From Pseudomonas viridiflava (GTDB taxonomy: Bacteria > Pseudomonadota > Gammaproteobacteria > Pseudomonadales > Pseudomonadaceae): a stretch of DNA of 64,000 nucleotides. A program made the translations under genes and the position numbers. The notes beneath the pieces were generated by a model. That model did not search any database. It saw only the letters and a program-made list of their open reading frames with translations, and was not told where the DNA came from. The stretch spans positions 112,681 to 176,680 of the forward strand of contig NZ_UTVH01000073.1 of the NCBI RefSeq assembly GCF_900585905.1, given 5' to 3'. Shown piece after piece: positions 8,090 through 17,543 of this stretch (position 1 is its first letter; every line of letters starts with the position of its first letter).

Positions 8090-9411
8090 GCACTGACGAC
8101 CGACTTGACGATCGTCAAAGCGGCTCGAAGCGTTGTGATGTCCACCGACCCCAGCGCCAGGCGAATGGCGTGAGGCACCTGCGGTGAGATGGCGAACGGC
8201 TCGGCGGTGGACACCGAGATGTTGTGCTCCAGCAAGGCCACGGCGATCCGGTCGGCGCGGGCGTCTGCGGGCAGTGGCAGCCAGGTGAAGTAGGAACAGG
8301 GATAGCTCTGGGGATTCAGCCCGCTCAACAGATGATTCGCCAGCTTCTGCCGCGCGCGGGCATCGGCCCGCTTTTGCGCCTCCAGTTGGCTGACGGTGCC
8401 ATCATCGAGCCAGGCGCAGGCAATGGCGCTCATCACGCCTGCCGTGTTCCAAGTGGTTGCGCGAATGACCCGTTCAAGTGCCGCAACGTGACACTGCGGC
8501 GCGGCGACGAAGCCGAAACGCAGCCCGGTGGCGACATTCTTCGATAATCCGGACACGTACAAGGTGCGCTCGGGCGCCAGTGCAGCCAGAGGCGGTGGCG
8601 GGCTTTCGGCGAGAAACGCGTAGGCAGCGTCCTCGATGATGTGCATACCGTGATGCCGCGCTATCTCCACCAGACGCTCGCGCTGCGCCACATCCATGAC
8701 CCAGCCCAGCGGATTGTGCAGCGTCGGCATGCAGTACACCCCGCGCACCTTACGCTGGCGGCAGAGCCTGGCCAATGCGTCAAGGTCCGGGCCGTCAGCG
8801 GTGGCGGGGATTGCCACCAGTTCCAGATGCAGTGCCTGCGCCAGCACCTTGAAACCGGAGTAGGTCAAGGCATCGGCGGCAACCACATCACCAGGCTTGA
8901 ACAGCGCCATCATGACCACCGTCAGCCCATGCTGCGCACCGCTGACCAGCAAGACCTGCGCGGGGTCAACCTTCAGCCCCCGGCACAGCAGATGCCGCGC
9001 CACCGATGCCCGCTCGTGGCGTCGCCCGGCATGGGGTTGGTAGCGCAGCAACGACTCCAGGTCACCCGACAGCGCTAACTGGCGCAGCGCGGTACGCAGC
9101 CGTTCAGCCTGCCCTGGTAACGAAGGGTAATTGAAGTTCAGATCGATGAGCCCCGGCGTCACCTCGGGCTGCTCGATGCCGAGCCCTGTCGGCAGGGCCG
9201 CGTCCCGAACAAACGTGCCACGCCCGGATTCACCACTGACCAGCCCCATGATTGCAAGCTCGGCATAGACCCTTGAAGCGGTGACCAGTGCCAGACCTTC
9301 GGTCCTGGCCAGTTCGCGATGCGTCGGCAGGCGCGAGCCGGGCGCTAGCTGGCCCGAACGAATATCCGCAGCAAAGGTGTCTACCAAGGACTTGTAGCGG
9401 GCGCGAGACAT
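8080..9411 (-). CDS. MocR/PdxR-type GntR-aminotransferase fusion regulator
   Basis: A 443-residue protein. The N-terminal ~75 residues form a GntR winged HTH (SRLPTHRELARTEGLALVTASRVYAELAIMGLVSGESGRGTFV). The rest is a fold-type I, PLP-dependent aminotransferase domain, with the PLP-lysine region ERTLYVSGLSKNVATGLRFGFV. MocR proteins sense PLP or amine ligands and usually regulate a divergent neighbour, here the EamA exporter at 9496. The start at 9411 gives the normal HTH position. A perfect palindrome in the 84-base intergenic region is the likely operator. Confidence 0.92.
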   Translation of the reverse strand: MSRARYKSLVDTFAADIRSGQLAPGSRLPTHRELARTEGLALVTASRVYAELAIMGLVSGESGRGTFVRDAALPTGLGIEQPEVTPGLIDLNFNYPSLPGQAERLRTALRQLALSGDLESLLRYQPHAGRRHERASVARHLLCRGLKVDPAQVLLVSGAQHGLTVVMMALFKPGDVVAADALTYSGFKVLAQALHLELVAIPATADGPDLDALARLCRQRKVRGVYCMPTLHNPLGWVMDVAQRERLVEIARHHGMHIIEDAAYAFLAESPPPPLAALAPERTLYVSGLSKNVATGLRFGFVAAPQCHVAALERVIRATTWNTAGVMSAIACAWLDDGTVSQLEAQKRADARARQKLANHLLSGLNPQSYPCSYFTWLPLPADARADRIAVALLEHNISVSTAEPFAISPQVPHAIRLALGSVDITTLRAALTIVKSVVSAYS

Positions 9412-9425
9412 AAGCCTGTATCCAT

Positions 9426-9443
9426 GACAATTTTTTGATTGTC
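9426..9443. promoter_or_regulatory. Palindromic operator candidate between the MocR and EamA genes
   Basis: GACAAT and ATTGTC form a perfect 6-bp inverted repeat separated by six bases, 15 bases before the MocR start codon. MocR/GntR proteins bind such divergent-promoter repeats. Confidence 0.5.
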
Positions 9444-9495
9444 CTAATAGTTGGCCGCACAGTGCCCGGAACGCAACCGAAACGAGGCAGATCGA

Positions 9496-10389
9496 ATGGA
9501 CTCCATGCCCAGCACCCCAACTCAAGCGGCTAAAAAATCGACTGGCTGGCTCAACGGCCTGATCGGTGTACTGATTTTCAGTGGCTCGCTGCCCGCCACC
9601 CGGATCGCAGTGCTGGAGCTGGACGCGTTTTTTCTGACCGTCGTTCGGGCCACCATCGCCGGCGTAATCGCACTGGCCGTGTTGCTGCTCTTGCGACAAC
9701 GGCGCCCGGCGCCTGGCCAGCTGTTGTCGCTGCTGATCGTCGCGACGGGGGTGGTTGCAGGTTTCCCGTTGCTGACGGCACTGGCGTTGCAGCATGTCAC
9801 CTCGGCGCACTCGATTGTCTTTCTCGGCTTGCTGCCGCTGACCACCGCCGCATTTGCCGTGCTGCGGGGCGGCGAGCGGCCGCGTCGCGGGTTCTGGGGG
9901 TTTTCGCTGTTAGGCGCCCTGGCAGTGGTCAGCTTCGCCATCGCTCAGGGTGCTCAGGCATCGGCCACGGGCGATGTGCTGATGCTGGCGGCCATCGTGC
10001 TCTGCGGTCTGGGCTATGCCGAAGGCGCCAGGCTGGCGAAAAGTCTGGGCGGGTGGCAGGTGATCTGCTGGGCCCTGGCGCTGTCATTGCCGCTCATGGC
10101 GCCTCTGAGCGTCGTGCTCGCCCCGGCGTCCGTCGCCACTGTGAGCGTGCCAGCGTGGCTGAGCCTGGCCTATGTCTCACTCTTCAGCATGCTGATCGGC
10201 TTCGTGTTCTGGTATCGCGGCCTGGCCCAGGGCGGAGCCGCTGCGGTGGGGCAGCTGCAATTGCTGCAACCCTTCTTCGGCCTCGCACTCGCGGCAGCTG
10301 TGCTGCATGAGCCCGTCAGCCCCGCCATGCTGGGCGTCGCCGCTGTCGTGATCCTGTGTGTGGCGGGGGCCAAACGCTTCGCGGGCTAA
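9496..10389 (+). CDS. EamA/DMT-family inner-membrane transporter
   Basis: A 297-residue integral membrane protein with about ten helices in two EamA repeats. The first repeat includes FSGSLPATRIAVLELDAFFLTVVRATIAG and the second YVSLFSMLIGFVFWYRGLAQGGAAAVGQLQLLQPFFGLALAA. These exporters typically handle amino acids or metabolites. The ATG at 9496 has GAGG upstream; 9451 would add 15 unlikely residues. It is divergent from, and probably controlled by, the MocR regulator. Confidence 0.9.
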   Translation: MDSMPSTPTQAAKKSTGWLNGLIGVLIFSGSLPATRIAVLELDAFFLTVVRATIAGVIALAVLLLLRQRRPAPGQLLSLLIVATGVVAGFPLLTALALQHVTSAHSIVFLGLLPLTTAAFAVLRGGERPRRGFWGFSLLGALAVVSFAIAQGAQASATGDVLMLAAIVLCGLGYAEGARLAKSLGGWQVICWALALSLPLMAPLSVVLAPASVATVSVPAWLSLAYVSLFSMLIGFVFWYRGLAQGGAAAVGQLQLLQPFFGLALAAAVLHEPVSPAMLGVAAVVILCVAGAKRFAG

Positions 10390-10452
10390 GCGTCGATTGT
10401 TGTGTTCGGACAGACAGTCGAACCCGTTGATGAACAACAGGCCCACCCCTGC

Positions 10453-11376
10453 TCACCCACCCGCCCCTTTCACCGGCCCGTGTTCGTTCATCAGTTCGGC
10501 AATCCAGTCGATGAACACGCGCAGTTTGGCGTTTATGTGGCGGTTGGGCGGGAAGGCGACGTAGAGGGGCATTGAGTCCAGATGCCAGTCCTCGAACAAC
10601 GACACCAGTTCGCCGCGTGCCTGATAAGGCCTGGACATGTACTGCGGCAGCCAGAGCACGCCCAAACCGGCCAGACCGGCGGCGAGGTAGGCGTTGCCGT
10701 CATCCACCGCCAGTACGTAGCGGCCGTTGATGCGCAGGCTTTCAGCATTGCGGTGCATGGCATAAGGCAAGGCCTTGCCCAGCCGCGCCCAGAGGAAACC
10801 GACCATGCGGTGGTCAGAATTTTCCAGCTCCCGGGGGTCGACCGGTGTGCCCATGCGCTGCAGGTAGCCCGGTGTGGCGAACACCCCCAGTTGCAAATCG
10901 CCCACCTTGCGCGCCATCAGCGACAGATCGGTCAGCTCTCCTCCGCGCACCACGCAATCGACGTTATCGCTGATGACATCGACCATGCGATCACTGACGC
11001 CCATGTCGATCTGGATGTCCGGGTAGCGCGCATGAAAGTCAGGCAGGGCTGGCACCAGAATCATGCTTGCCAACGGGCTTGGCACATCCACGCGCAGACG
11101 CCCCCTTGGCGCGGTGGCGGCGCTGGACAGCCCGGTCTCGGCGTCATCCAGATCAGCCAGCAGGCGTATGACCCGCTCGTAATACACAGCGCCATCGGCG
11201 GTGACGTTGACCTTGCGTGTGGTGCGATTGAGCAGGCGCACCCGCAGCCGCGCTTCCAGCTGCTGAACCAGTTGGGTGACAGTGGTCTTGCTCATGTGCA
11301 GGGTGTGCGCGGCTTTGGTGAAACTGCCTGTTTCCACCACGCGGGCGAAGGCTTGCATCGCATCGAAACGGTCCAT
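10453..11376 (-). CDS. LysR-family transcriptional regulator
   Basis: A 307-residue LysR protein of the CrgA/DntR-like group. The HTH reads FARVVETGSFTKAAHTLHMSKTTVTQLVQQLEARLRVRLLNRTTRKVNVT. The ATG at 11376 (MDRFDAM) is the standard start for this group. It is divergent from the RidA gene at 11522 and ends 60 bases from the convergent EamA gene, so RidA is the more likely target. Confidence 0.9.
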   Translation of the reverse strand: MDRFDAMQAFARVVETGSFTKAAHTLHMSKTTVTQLVQQLEARLRVRLLNRTTRKVNVTADGAVYYERVIRLLADLDDAETGLSSAATAPRGRLRVDVPSPLASMILVPALPDFHARYPDIQIDMGVSDRMVDVISDNVDCVVRGGELTDLSLMARKVGDLQLGVFATPGYLQRMGTPVDPRELENSDHRMVGFLWARLGKALPYAMHRNAESLRINGRYVLAVDDGNAYLAAGLAGLGVLWLPQYMSRPYQARGELVSLFEDWHLDSMPLYVAFPPNRHINAKLRVFIDWIAELMNEHGPVKGAGG

Positions 11377-11521
11377 GACACCTCGGGCGCAGGCTGAATG
11401 TGACAGCTGGATTGTTTGGGATTGGCAAACAGTGCTGCCTACACTTGCTCGTTTATGCCCCTGACGCAAGCGCCTACAGTCGCTTCATCACTCATCCGGG
11501 TCAGCGACCCAAGGAGCATGT

Positions 11522-11926
11522 ATGACTGTTCGTGATGTTGTTTTCCCCCAGGGCCGGCGCGCGCTGTACGAGCGTAATCGCTATTCGCCTGCCGTTCGCT
11601 CCAACGGCTTTCTGTTTGTGTCCGGGCAAGTGGGCAGCACTGAAGACGGCTCGCCGGAGCCGGAACTGGAAACCCAGGTGCGTACAGCGTTCGAAAACCT
11701 CAACGCGGTGTTGCACAGCGCGGGCTGCAGCTTCGACGATGTGGTCGATGTAACGGTGTTCATCGTCGACCCGGAATCGACCTTCGACACCATCTGGAAA
11801 GTGATCCCGGAGTTCTGGGGCGAGGCGCCACACCCGACGCTGACGGGCGTGGGCGTGACCTGGCTGTACGGCTTCCAGTTCGAAATCAAGGTCATCGCCA
11901 GATTGCCCGAAGCCCGCAACGGCTAA
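11522..11926 (+). CDS. RidA-family protein (Rid/YjgF)
   Basis: A 134-residue Rid-superfamily protein. Conserved pieces are NGFLFVSGQVG, QVRTAFENLNAVLHSAGCSFDDVVDVTVFIVD and HPTLTGVGVTWL. Canonical RidA deaminates reactive enamine/imine intermediates using an Arg in the C-terminal part. That Arg is not in its usual PxR context here (PHPTLTGVGV), so this may be a Rid subfamily without imine deaminase activity. It is preceded by AAGGAGCATGT. The last four bases overlap the convergent ABC transporter gene. Confidence 0.88.
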   Translation: MTVRDVVFPQGRRALYERNRYSPAVRSNGFLFVSGQVGSTEDGSPEPELETQVRTAFENLNAVLHSAGCSFDDVVDVTVFIVDPESTFDTIWKVIPEFWGEAPHPTLTGVGVTWLYGFQFEIKVIARLPEARNG

Positions 11927-13689
11927 TCCGCCAGGCCGCCCATGCGCTGCGCCAGCCACAGGGTGCGAAAGGCACCGTCCTGATTGCGCAACTCATCGGG
12001 CGGGCCGTCCTGCACCAGTTGGCCCTCGTCAAGGACAATGACCCGATCAAAGCTGGCAATGGTGGACAGCCGATGCGCGATGGCCAACACCGTGCGCCCG
12101 CGCATCAGGTTGGCCAATGCCGTCTGGATGATGGCCTCGGAGCGCGAATCCAGCGCCGAGGTGGCTTCGTCGAGAATCAGGATCGGCGCATTTTTCAGAA
12201 AGGCCCGAGCGATGCCCAGGCGCTGGCGCTGACCGCCGGACAACATCACGCCGCGCTCACCCACCAGCGTGTCATAGCCGTTGGGCAGGGCGTTGATGAA
12301 GTCGTCGCAATAGGCCTGGCGGGACGCTTCGATGACCTGCTCACGGGTGGCGTTGGGCTGGCTGTAAGCGATGTTTTCATAAATGCTGCGGTTGAACAGC
12401 GCCGCCTCCTGGGGCACCACGGCAATCTGCTGGCGCAGGCTGTCCTGGCTGACGGTGCGAATATCGCGATCATCAATCAGCACAATGCCGCTGCGCACAT
12501 CATCCAGGCGTTGCAGCAAATGGATCAGGGTCGACTTGCCTGCCCCTGAAGCCCCCACAATGCCCACTGTCTGCCCCGCCGGGATGTCCAGAAAGAAGTG
12601 GCTGAAGACCCCTCGCCCCTCGGGATAGCTGTAGCTGACATCAATGAAGCGTATGGCGCCCCCGGTTGACGCCAGTTCTTCGTGGCTGTCGCTCAAGGCA
12701 TGAGGCTGGGCGATGATGCCCAGGGTTTCGGCAATCACTCCCATCTGCTGCGAGGTGTCCACCAACGCCAGGGCCAGGTCACGTGAGCCGTGCAGAATGC
12801 GGAAAGTCAGCGCGCTGACCATCACCACATCCCCCGCCGTTACCAGGCCGTCAATCCATAAATCGATCGCCCAGCCGAGCATGCCGCCGGCCATCACCGA
12901 CAGGCAGACGTCATGCAGTACTCGGGCTTTTTCCAGGTAGATCCAGCTACGCCGCTGGGCCTTGGCTTCAACGCCAATGGCTTTCTCCAGCCGCTTGCGC
13001 TCGCGTCCACGGGCCGAAAAAGCCTTGATGCTCCAGACGTTCGAGACCAGATCGACTATTTCGCCGCCCACCCGCGCCGACTGCGACGCGAAGGCGATAT
13101 GCCGTGTCCGCCCGCGAACGCCGATCACCGTAATCAACGCCGCCACCACCACCACGCAGGCGATCAACGCCATTGCCATGGACAGGCGAACGGTGCACAA
13201 CACGATCACTGCCCCGAGGAAGTCCACGCAGGGCGGAATGATCTTCCACAGGAGGCCACCGTAAATCGAACCTGCCGCAGCGCCCGCCGAGGAGATCCTG
13301 TTGGCCAGCGCACCCGCAAAATGCTGGGAGAAATAACGCATCGGATGCCCGGTCAGGTGGCTGAACAGATCGACGCGCAAATCGGCACAACTGCTGACCA
13401 TCGTCCGACAACCCAGCCAGCCGCCTGCGCGCCAGAACAGGTTCTCCACCACGATCAAGGCAATGAACAGCCAGAACGGAAACCAGACATGCCCGGCAGC
13501 GCGGTCATCATTGGCCATGGCGTCGACCAGCAACTTCATGCCGTACTGCACCGCCACTGCACAGCTGGCGGCGCCTACCACCAGAATCAGCATGGTGCCG
13601 AAATGCCAGGGGCGAATCCTCACGTAGCGCCAGAGAAAGCGCACCGGCGTGTCCGCGATGGGCAGACTGCGCAGCCGATCATTTGCCAT
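11923..13689 (-). CDS. MsbA-like ABC exporter (fused permease and ATPase)
   Basis: A 588-residue half-transporter. Residues ~20-310 are a six-helix ABC exporter membrane domain. The C-terminal ATPase has Walker A GASGAGKST, signature LSGGQRQRLGIARAFL, Walker B ILILDEATSALD and the switch AIAHRLSTI. The start at 13689 overlaps the end of the upstream glycoside hydrolase gene by 11 bases, indicating translational coupling and one operon with glf and the glycosyltransferase. It most likely exports a galactofuranose-containing glycoconjugate or its lipid-linked form. Substrate assignment is inference. Confidence 0.92.
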   Translation of the reverse strand: MANDRLRSLPIADTPVRFLWRYVRIRPWHFGTMLILVVGAASCAVAVQYGMKLLVDAMANDDRAAGHVWFPFWLFIALIVVENLFWRAGGWLGCRTMVSSCADLRVDLFSHLTGHPMRYFSQHFAGALANRISSAGAAAGSIYGGLLWKIIPPCVDFLGAVIVLCTVRLSMAMALIACVVVVAALITVIGVRGRTRHIAFASQSARVGGEIVDLVSNVWSIKAFSARGRERKRLEKAIGVEAKAQRRSWIYLEKARVLHDVCLSVMAGGMLGWAIDLWIDGLVTAGDVVMVSALTFRILHGSRDLALALVDTSQQMGVIAETLGIIAQPHALSDSHEELASTGGAIRFIDVSYSYPEGRGVFSHFFLDIPAGQTVGIVGASGAGKSTLIHLLQRLDDVRSGIVLIDDRDIRTVSQDSLRQQIAVVPQEAALFNRSIYENIAYSQPNATREQVIEASRQAYCDDFINALPNGYDTLVGERGVMLSGGQRQRLGIARAFLKNAPILILDEATSALDSRSEAIIQTALANLMRGRTVLAIAHRLSTIASFDRVIVLDEGQLVQDGPPDELRNQDGAFRTLWLAQRMGGLAD

Positions 13690-14818
13690 TGCCAGCCCCC
13701 TGTGCCGATTCGCCCAGGCGGGCCTGCAACTGTTGCATCTGCGCGTACAGCGGGTGATGGGGGGCGCGATTGCCTTCGCCATCGGCATAGCCGAACACAC
13801 CGGCGGCGCAGTAGCGGCCGTCATCCCAGCCGGGGTAATCCAGGAACGGATACCAGCACAGCGACTCCACCGGCACCCCACGCGACTGCGCCAGCACGAT
13901 CTGATCGCAAATATATTCAAGCCATGGCGTGCGCTCATCGTTTTCGGCGCCGGTTTCCGAAATCAGCATCGGCCGCTGATAGCGCTGGTGCACTTCGCGC
14001 AGCATCCCCGCCAGCGGGCGGTAACGACGGTCACCCCGGGGGATCTTGCCCGCGTTGAGTACCCACTGGTTTTGCGGGTAGAAATTGACCCCGATGATGT
14101 CCAGATACTCTTCACGCCCCCCCAGCCCCGGCCATTGCCGCCCGGCGAGAAGGTCCCAGGCATCGAACTGGGCCAGCCGAAAGCCTTCGGCCTCGCTGGT
14201 GTCGTCGGCTCGGCTCGACCCGGCAATGACGTTGATCAACGGGTCGCACTGGACAAAACGCGCAGCCGGCAAATGCTCGCGCACCGCTTCAATGGCCGCG
14301 ATGCTGGCGCGCACCAGTTGATGCTTGAGTTCCAGGCCGCGCCCGTGGGCTGAGGGATTGAAGTAACCAACGTCGCCTCCGGCCCAGCTCCAGAATGAAA
14401 TTTCGTTGATCGGGGAGAAAAACGGCGCACTGATCCCCTCCTCCTTCATCAACCGGGCGACGGCTGCGGCAAACCGCGCAAAGCGCTCGACGAAGCCCGG
14501 GCGCCAGATGTCCAGGTCGTCGGGGTAACCGTAGTGACAGAGGTCCCACACCACCTGCACATCATGGTCACGCGCCGCCTGCAGCAGGGGCAGGAAACTG
14601 CTCCAGTCGTAATGACCCGGGCGGGTTTCAATCAGGTGCCAGCGCAACCCATCACGGGCACAGCCAATACCCAGCCCGCCAAGGGCGGCGTAATCGCGCG
14701 CAACCCAGCGCGCATGCCCGGTGCTCTCCAGCAGATCGAGGCGCAGGCCATCATTGCGCCGGTGCGAAGAACATTCGTATCCGGCCATGACAAACGATTT
14801 GAAAATCCCCGCGCCCAT
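13679..14818 (-). CDS. Glycoside hydrolase family 1-like protein (clan A fold)
   Basis: A protein of about 379 residues with a TIM-barrel retaining glycosidase pattern. Likely acid/base Glu139 lies in FFSPINEISFW and likely nucleophile Glu288 in MLISETGAENDERTPW. A beta-strand WDLCHYGYPDDLDIW also matches GH1. It has no signal peptide, so it would act in the cytoplasm on a glycolipid or sugar-nucleotide-derived intermediate. The ATG at 14818 is used; a TTG at 14827 is possible. It sits between glf and the ABC exporter, overlapping the latter. The substrate is not known. Confidence 0.8.
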   Translation of the reverse strand: MGAGIFKSFVMAGYECSSHRRNDGLRLDLLESTGHARWVARDYAALGGLGIGCARDGLRWHLIETRPGHYDWSSFLPLLQAARDHDVQVVWDLCHYGYPDDLDIWRPGFVERFARFAAAVARLMKEEGISAPFFSPINEISFWSWAGGDVGYFNPSAHGRGLELKHQLVRASIAAIEAVREHLPAARFVQCDPLINVIAGSSRADDTSEAEGFRLAQFDAWDLLAGRQWPGLGGREEYLDIIGVNFYPQNQWVLNAGKIPRGDRRYRPLAGMLREVHQRYQRPMLISETGAENDERTPWLEYICDQIVLAQSRGVPVESLCWYPFLDYPGWDDGRYCAAGVFGYADGEGNRAPHHPLYAQMQQLQARLGESAQGAGNGK

Positions 14819-14852
14819 TACGACCAATTCCCTGGCTGGCCGAGCTGCAACC

Positions 14853-16046
14853 TCACGACGTGGCCACGGCTTCGTCCGGCACTGCGACGCCCGCCTGCTG
14901 CGCGATGCGTTGATACAACGCCAACGCCTGGCCGACCACCTGATCCATGTTGTAGTACTTGTAAGTGCCCAGGCGGCCCAGAAACGTCACGTTTGGCGTT
15001 TCATCGGCCAGTGCGCTGTAGCGCTTGTACAATTCGGCGTTTTCCGGCCGCGGGATCGGGTAGTACGGGTCGCCATCAGCGCAGGGAAACTCATAGCTGA
15101 TGCTGGTCTGCGCATGGCTCTGGCCGGTCAGGTGCTTGTATTCGGTGATGCGCGTGTACGGCACGCTCGGGTCGGGATAGTTGACCACCGAGACGGCCTG
15201 AAACTGCTCAGTGGGCAAGGTCTCGTGCTGGAAGCGCAGGGAACGATAAGGCAGCCGACCAAAGCAGAATTCGAAATACTCATCCACCGGCCCGCAGTAG
15301 ATCAGCTGCTTGAAATCCAGCTGGTCACGCACCGCCGCGAAGTCGGTGCCCAGCAGGATGTCGATATTCGGGTGATCCAGCATCTGCTCAAACATCTGCG
15401 TATAGCCGTGCAGCGGCATGATTTGAAAGCTGTCGGTGAAATAGCGGTCGTCTTCATTGGTGCGGGTCGGCACCCGCGAGGTCACTGACCGGTCCAGCTC
15501 GGACGGGTCGAGCCCCCACTGTTTGCGGGTATAGCCCTGAAAGAACTTCTGGTACAGCTCGCGACCGATCTGGTTGATCACCACGTCTTCGGAGGTGCGG
15601 ATGTTCGCCACCGGTTCCGCACGCTCGGCCAGGAACACTTCAGCCTCCTGCTCGTTCATCGACAGGCCGTACAGCTGGTTCAAGGTGGTCAGGTTGATCG
15701 GAATCGGCACCAGATGCTCGTCTACCTGGGCCAGCACGCGGTGCTCGTACTCGCGCCATTGGGTGAACCGCGACAGGTAGTCGACGATGCGCTGCGAGTT
15801 GGTGTGAAAAATGTGCGGGCCATAGCGATGCACCATGACGCCCGCTGCATCTGCATGATCATAGGCATTACCGGCGATGTGCTCGCGGCGGTCCACCAGC
15901 AACACATGCTTGCCCAAACCTTCGGCCAGGCGCTCGGCGATCACCGACCCGGCAAAACCTGCGCCAACGATCAGATAATCGTACGTGCGTTTGTCGCTGA
16001 CAGCCGACGGGCCGTTGCACGCCGCTTTCAGTGTTATCGCAGGCAT
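14853..16046 (-). CDS. glf: UDP-galactopyranose mutase
   Basis: A 397-residue flavoenzyme that converts UDP-galactopyranose to UDP-galactofuranose. The FAD-binding motif is GAGFAGSVIAERLAEGLGKHVLLVDRREHIAGNAYD. Typical Glf segments are GPHIFHTNSQRIVDYLSRF, YTRKQWGLDPSELDRSVTSRVP and RITEYKHLTGQ. AAGGAG lies eight bases before the ATG. The start overlaps the end of the upstream glycosyltransferase gene by 13 bases. Together with divergent galE it gives a complete route from UDP-glucose to UDP-Galf. Confidence 0.96.
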   Translation of the reverse strand: MPAITLKAACNGPSAVSDKRTYDYLIVGAGFAGSVIAERLAEGLGKHVLLVDRREHIAGNAYDHADAAGVMVHRYGPHIFHTNSQRIVDYLSRFTQWREYEHRVLAQVDEHLVPIPINLTTLNQLYGLSMNEQEAEVFLAERAEPVANIRTSEDVVINQIGRELYQKFFQGYTRKQWGLDPSELDRSVTSRVPTRTNEDDRYFTDSFQIMPLHGYTQMFEQMLDHPNIDILLGTDFAAVRDQLDFKQLIYCGPVDEYFEFCFGRLPYRSLRFQHETLPTEQFQAVSVVNYPDPSVPYTRITEYKHLTGQSHAQTSISYEFPCADGDPYYPIPRPENAELYKRYSALADETPNVTFLGRLGTYKYYNMDQVVGQALALYQRIAQQAGVAVPDEAVATS

Positions 16047-17209
16047 TCGATCTGCTCCTTCATCACCGCACAGGTGTTGTCCCAGGACATGCCTTCAAGC
16101 GCCTTGTCGGCCAACTCGGCCACCCTACCCTGCGCCTTGGCGTGCAACGCAGCCTCGATGGCCTCGATGAACGCCGGGGCCGAGTCGGCGATGGCCACCA
16201 CCCCGCTTTCGCCGTAGCCGCTGATCACATCGCGAATCGGGGTGGACACCACCGGGCATCCGCCAGCCAGGTATTCGGGGGTCTTCGTGGGGCTGATGAA
16301 GCGAGTGGACTCGTTGATCGCAAAAGGCATCAAGGCCACGTCCCAGCCCGACAGATAGGCCGGCAGCTGGCTGTAGTCCTTTGGCCCCAGATAATGAATA
16401 TTGGTCTGCCGCGGCAGGGTTTGCGGGTCGATCTTGACCACCGGGCCGATCAGCACGATCTGCCAGTCCGGACGCTGCTGCGCCAGTTCGGCCACCAGAT
16501 CAATGTCAAAACGCTCGTCGATGACACCAAAGAATCCCAGGCGCGGATGCCCGATCGACGCCTGATCCGCAGGCTCCGGCAGGCCGTCGCGAGCGGCGGC
16601 AAAGTGGGCGATATCAACACTGCTGGGCACCGGGTGCGCGTTGGCGTGCTGCTCGCGCTTGGCTTCCCACAGGCTGTAGCCGCCGGTAAATACCACATCC
16701 GCGCGGCCCATCAGCTCGCGCTCTCGTTGCAGCAGCTCGGGTGGCGCGCCCTTGAACGCCGACAGCTCGTCCATGCAGTCGAAAATAGTGACTTGTGGCT
16801 GCAAATGGTCGCTGAACGACAGGCTCATGGGCGTGAGGTACCAGAGCAGCAACTCCTTGCCTTCATGCTCAGCGAGCAGGCCGTCGAGCAGCTCGCGCTG
16901 CCAGGCATCAACCTGCTGCGCGCTGGCGCCATGAGGCAGATGCGGTACCACGACTGTGACCCCCGGGCCAGGCTGCGATACATCCAGGTGCGGCTCGGAA
17001 CCGTGTCGGTCGCCGAATATGGGCTCCTCGAAAAACACCACATCGTAGTCCTGCGCCAGGCGCGACATGACGTGTTGCGGCCGCTGGTAGACAAAGCCCC
17101 AGCGCAAGTGAGACAGACACAGCAAGGTAGGCCTGGCCAGCGCGCTGGCAGAGGGCGACGCGTCCAGCTGCGCGGGCGAAAGGTCACTGGGTTCCTGGCG
17201 AAGATTCAT
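16034..17209 (-). CDS. Glycosyltransferase (GT-B fold, GT1/GT4-like)
   Basis: A 391-residue cytosolic glycosyltransferase. The N-terminal half begins TLLCLSHLRWGFVYQRPQHVMSRLAQDYDVVFFEEP, a hallmark of this family. The C-terminal half has the nucleotide-sugar region INESTRFISPTKTPEYLAGGCPVVSTPIRDV. The ATG at 17209 has AAGGA at seven bases; the upstream ATG (17284) does not improve the family match. It is first in the operon followed by glf, the hydrolase and the ABC exporter, so it probably uses UDP-Galf. It is the only glycosyltransferase in the cluster. Confidence 0.9.
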   Translation of the reverse strand: MNLRQEPSDLSPAQLDASPSASALARPTLLCLSHLRWGFVYQRPQHVMSRLAQDYDVVFFEEPIFGDRHGSEPHLDVSQPGPGVTVVVPHLPHGASAQQVDAWQRELLDGLLAEHEGKELLLWYLTPMSLSFSDHLQPQVTIFDCMDELSAFKGAPPELLQRERELMGRADVVFTGGYSLWEAKREQHANAHPVPSSVDIAHFAAARDGLPEPADQASIGHPRLGFFGVIDERFDIDLVAELAQQRPDWQIVLIGPVVKIDPQTLPRQTNIHYLGPKDYSQLPAYLSGWDVALMPFAINESTRFISPTKTPEYLAGGCPVVSTPIRDVISGYGESGVVAIADSAPAFIEAIEAALHAKAQGRVAELADKALEGMSWDNTCAVMKEQIECLR

Positions 17210-17543
17210 ATCGGATTCCTTTTTCACTATCGGATCCGAGCCTGAAGCCAAACCTTCTGGCTTCGAAAACACTCGTTTGCTCATAAAGCGCGGCCGGGCG
17301 AATGCGGGTCGCGGTCTGCGCGCTCATGACAGTTTGAAGCGCTTCGCTGCGGGCCGTTCAACGCAGCGCTATGGAAAGCCGATGAAGGGCATGTACCGCC
17401 TGGCAACCTCTTGGAACTCCTGCCTTCCCGCGCGCCCCTATCTTCATACGTCCCGATGTCGCCCTGCAGGCTGTGGGATGAATCAACCCCTGTCCGGCAG
17501 CTGGTAGTCGCCGCTCAATACCTGTTTGAACGAGGGACGCTCT
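17210..17543. other. Divergent promoter region between the glycosyltransferase operon and galE
   Basis: A 334-base gene-free stretch. It holds a 7-bp inverted repeat (GAAGCCA at 17244-17250 and TGGCTTC at 17258-17264) in the leader of the glycosyltransferase operon. No other clear motif was seen; the long open frames here are shadows. Confidence 0.4.

Noticed and set aside
12913..14058. 381-codon plus-strand frame
   Set aside because: It lies opposite the ABC exporter and GH1-like genes and contains only Arg/His/Pro-rich shadow sequence.
16031..17245. 404-codon open frame on the plus strand
   Set aside because: It is antisense to the glycosyltransferase gene and has no domain pattern.
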